Positions 61,894 through 64,000 of a DNA stretch of 64,000 nucleotides are shown one piece after another. Source of the stretch: JAJTFW01 sp903922455 (lineage in GTDB: Bacteria > Bacteroidota > Bacteroidia > AKYH767-A > OLB10). The notes under the pieces were generated by a model, which saw nothing but the letters and a program-made list of their open reading frames with translations, was not told the origin of the DNA and made no database searches. The position numbers and the translations under genes were made by a program. The DNA is taken from contig CALQEU020000003.1 in assembly GCA_943329665.2 (NCBI GenBank), positions 1 to 64,000 on the forward strand, given 5' to 3'. Numbering within the stretch: position 1 is the first letter of the stretch; each line of letters starts with the position of its first letter.

Positions 61894-62162
61894 GGGAAAT
61901 TATGGTTTAATTTTGTGCAGTCCATTAGGATGTTTGCGACGCTTCGCAGATTGGCGATGGGCTGAGGTTAACCCACAATTGCCTGTTAGAAAGAGATAAC
62001 ATCGTTAACCCACGAAAGTTTAGAGAAAGCAAAACATTTCTTGCTGGTGTGTCAATGCCTTTGTCAGTTGACGCTAATGGCCGAGTTAAAAATTTATTCC
62101 CAATGAAATTACGTTAAGTTACTTCACTTATTTACTCAAATTTCCAAAACCAGAAATTTATT

Positions 62163-63353
62163 TCATTGCTTCACTATTTTGCTGAAACTACGTTGGCCGT
62201 CCATCATCACTTTCAGCAAATAGATTCCAGCAGGCAAATTTTCTTTTAAATTTAATTTATGTTTCTCATTCGCTTTGATAGTTGTAAATTTTTGAGAAAA
62301 TATTTTGGTTCCATTCATTGCATACACATCAATAACAACGTTACTTTTTTCTCTTTGGTCATTTTGAATAAACAGCTCTTCATGAAAAGGATTCGGAAAT
62401 ACTTCCATATTGAAAGTTAAGGTGTTTTCAATAGTAGTAGTAGTAGTGCAAAGTGAACATGTTTTTTGAAAAACTATACTCGTGTCAGTAGTGATCAGCG
62501 AATCAAACAAAGCACCTGAAAAGCAATCCCCTTTCAATTCATATTTTAGCCAAGGAAGTAAATATCTACTTATAACAACATGCTGTTCCGCACGAGTAAT
62601 AGTGGGTTGCGGTGTGCATGTTGCTTCGCCAAAGCTACATAAGAAATTATTATCAGCCATCTGGCAATGGCTTCCGCCAGTAATACTTACATAAGTTTTA
62701 CAACTGCTTTGCAAAGAGTCGTACATCGGTATTTGATTAGTTGGAGGAGGCGTTACACAATCATTTCCTCCTGCCATGATCAATGCAGGAATACTAAGAC
62801 TTACAGCTGCTTGTACAGCAGATGGATTTGTTTCGGCAGCCGCTAGCGTCGCCATTGTTTTTATTGAAGGATCAAACTGCGCGGCAAGAAAAGCAGCACC
62901 GCCTCCCATGCTATGTCCCATGACGCAATTCATCAAGTCCACACGACTATAAAATAAGGAAGAAGTGTCTTGATCAAGAGCGGATAATTCAGAAATCACA
63001 AAAGCAAGGTCTTTCCCAAATTCAGCATGTGACGGAGCTAGACCTCCTTCGGTTTTGGGAAATGCAATAATAAATCCTTCTTGCACCACGGCATCCCAAA
63101 TATTCTGATAAGCATTCCATGTCATCACAAACCCGTGACCGAAACTAATTACAGGAAATTTATCAGTGGTAGCAATTGTCACGGGTTCATTATCACCTGC
63201 AACATCTGCGGGATAATATACTTCCGTAGGAATACTGCGGTTGTTTCGGCTGGAATCAATAAAGGTAATAGTAGTATGTCCGACTTGAAAAGATTGTGCA
63301 AAAAGATTGTTGCAAAACAAAATTGAAACGATAAGAGTTAAAATATTTCTCAT
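62163..63353 (-). CDS. Secreted alpha/beta hydrolase (esterase) with T9SS sorting domain
   Basis: A 396-residue exported hydrolase. After a signal peptide (about 1-19, ending LFAQ), an alpha/beta fold (about 22-285) shows the oxyanion-hole segment FGHGF (71-75), nucleophile elbow GHSMGG (S148), acid in GGNDCVTPP (D198) and histidine in GGSHCQM (H229). These form a full Ser-Asp-His triad in the order of cutinase-like, chlorophyllase-like and polyester-hydrolase families. Six or more cysteines in the secreted part suggest disulfides. A T9SS sorting domain (about 315-396, VFPNPFHEELFI to SKIVKQ) follows. The ester substrate is unknown. Confidence 0.85.
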   Translation of the reverse strand: MRNILTLIVSILFCNNLFAQSFQVGHTTITFIDSSRNNRSIPTEVYYPADVAGDNEPVTIATTDKFPVISFGHGFVMTWNAYQNIWDAVVQEGFIIAFPKTEGGLAPSHAEFGKDLAFVISELSALDQDTSSLFYSRVDLMNCVMGHSMGGGAAFLAAQFDPSIKTMATLAAAETNPSAVQAAVSLSIPALIMAGGNDCVTPPPTNQIPMYDSLQSSCKTYVSITGGSHCQMADNNFLCSFGEATCTPQPTITRAEQHVVISRYLLPWLKYELKGDCFSGALFDSLITTDTSIVFQKTCSLCTTTTTIENTLTFNMEVFPNPFHEELFIQNDQREKSNVVIDVYAMNGTKIFSQKFTTIKANEKHKLNLKENLPAGIYLLKVMMDGQRSFSKIVKQ

Positions 63354-63648
63354 TTTTTAGTGGTTAGTTGATTAATCCTTTGTTTTATTTTTACATACTT
63401 TTCGGTTTTTCAGCATCCCGATTATACGATTATGAACGTTTTTCCTAGCAATTAGTTTATCACCGTTGGTAACCGTCAGCTTTTTTCTGCTCATTGTCAA
63501 CTTATGAGTTTACAAAATCGATTGCGTCTTGTCCTGTATATGTTGCCTTTGTTTTGCCATTTTGGCTTAGAATAAAGAAACTATAAATCCGGCATGGGGA
63601 AATAATTCCTTTAATCATCTACGTCCATGAAAAAGTTAAGTTTACAAC
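63354..63648 (-). other. Spacer with one possible 38-residue ORF
   Basis: Minus-strand positions 63618-63502 encode a 38-residue ORF from ATG to TAA, ending KATYTGQDAIDFVNS. It has no recognisable family and could be the tail of a lost gene. Nothing else is seen in this gap. Confidence 0.3.
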
Positions 63649-64000
63649 TTACGTTTTCGCAGTTCGACCACCTGCTTTAAAATCCGATTTAATACTGGTT
63701 TTTTGTTCCGCTTCTCTTGACTGTGCATCCACAACAGCGATGGTTACCATGTTTATAATTTCACGCACGGAGGAACCGAGTTGTAAAATATGTACCGGCT
63801 TTTTTAATCCGAGAATGATGGGTCCGATGGCTTCAGCGCCGCCACGTGTTTGCATTAATTTGTAAGCAATGTTACCTGCATCCAAACTTGGAAAGATAAG
63901 TGTATTGGCCCCGTGCTCTGCTAAATCGCTAAATGGATAATTGTCTTTTAACATTTGCGGATTGAAAGCTATGTTCGCCTGGATTTCTCCATCCACTAAT
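63649..64000 (-). CDS. maeB: NADP-dependent malic enzyme, C-terminal phosphotransacetylase-like domain (partial)
   Basis: Only the last 117 residues are in the window; the gene continues past its right edge. The sequence matches the end of the PTA-like domain of MaeB-type malic enzymes: DGEIQANIAFNP, LIFPSLDAGNIAYKLMQ, IGPIILGLKKPVHILQLGSSVREIINMVTIAVVDAQ. MaeB converts malate to pyruvate with NADP; its PTA-like domain is regulatory, binding acetyl-CoA. A free-standing phosphotransacetylase (Pta) is the alternative, but the 'GSSVREIINM..IAVVDAQ' end is more usual for MaeB. Confidence 0.85.
   Translation of the reverse strand, partial: LVDGEIQANIAFNPQMLKDNYPFSDLAEHGANTLIFPSLDAGNIAYKLMQTRGGAEAIGPIILGLKKPVHILQLGSSVREIINMVTIAVVDAQSREAEQKTSIKSDFKAGGRTAKT

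Overview
The window is chromosomal DNA from a member of the Bacteroidota, probably an environmental, facultatively anaerobic lineage near Chitinophagales/Sphingobacteriia or Flavobacteriia. The evidence is a type IX secretion system (SprA, PorZ), several secreted proteins with C-terminal T9SS sorting domains, a SusC/SusD pair, TonB-linked receptors, promoters of the TTG-N18-TAnnTTTG type, and little use of Shine-Dalgarno sites. The DNA is AT-rich by eye. Several genes appear to start at TTG or GTG. I saw no transposase, integrase, phage gene, CRISPR array or rRNA.

Layout. 1-15000 is housekeeping and envelope: HflX, a small 4-TM protein, a TonB-like transducer, an M1 aminopeptidase lipoprotein, two small membrane-protein families in a divergent pair, PorZ, AspS, a CTD-only secreted protein, and the prs-rplY(ctc)-pth run. 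15000-16360 holds tRNA-Leu(CAA), a four-helix-bundle (S23-type) gene, and a 153-156 bp partial duplication of that gene's upstream region and start.

16314-25011 is the most striking part: an anaerobic/nitric-oxide island in two transcription units, each headed by the same 9-6-9 inverted repeat overlapping a promoter. Unit 1 encodes a nitronate-monooxygenase-like protein, a tyrosine phenol-lyase-like enzyme, NorC and an atypical NorB. Unit 2 encodes an Rrf2-type Fe-S regulator, the anaerobic ribonucleotide reductase NrdD without its glycyl-radical domain, a previously easy-to-miss 55-residue ORF that is that missing domain, and the activase NrdG.

25030-33750 contains a truncated response regulator, a DUF3109 protein, an ABC-F ATPase with one degenerate composite ATP site, tRNA-Arg(CCG), a thioesterase, an LPS-type glycosyltransferase, TatD, asparaginase, OsmC and tRNA-Ser(GGA). 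All three tRNA genes have unusual flanks: copies of their own ends, hairpins or short tandem repeats. A palindrome, CCCGATAGCTATCGGG, recurs between genes.

33758-50220 is a surface/secretome block: SusCD, YtxJ, LamG proteins, a PNGase F-like protein, a delta-60 repeat protein, IlvE, and a large PA/LamG protein with a decayed relative beside it. 50356-59138 is the run ruvA-sprA-gcvH-vanZ, all on the minus strand. The right end has a TonB-dependent receptor, a secreted T9SS-sorted esterase and the C-terminal part of a malic enzyme/PTA protein cut by the window edge. Remnants of a PKD-domain protein lie between ruvA and the receptor.
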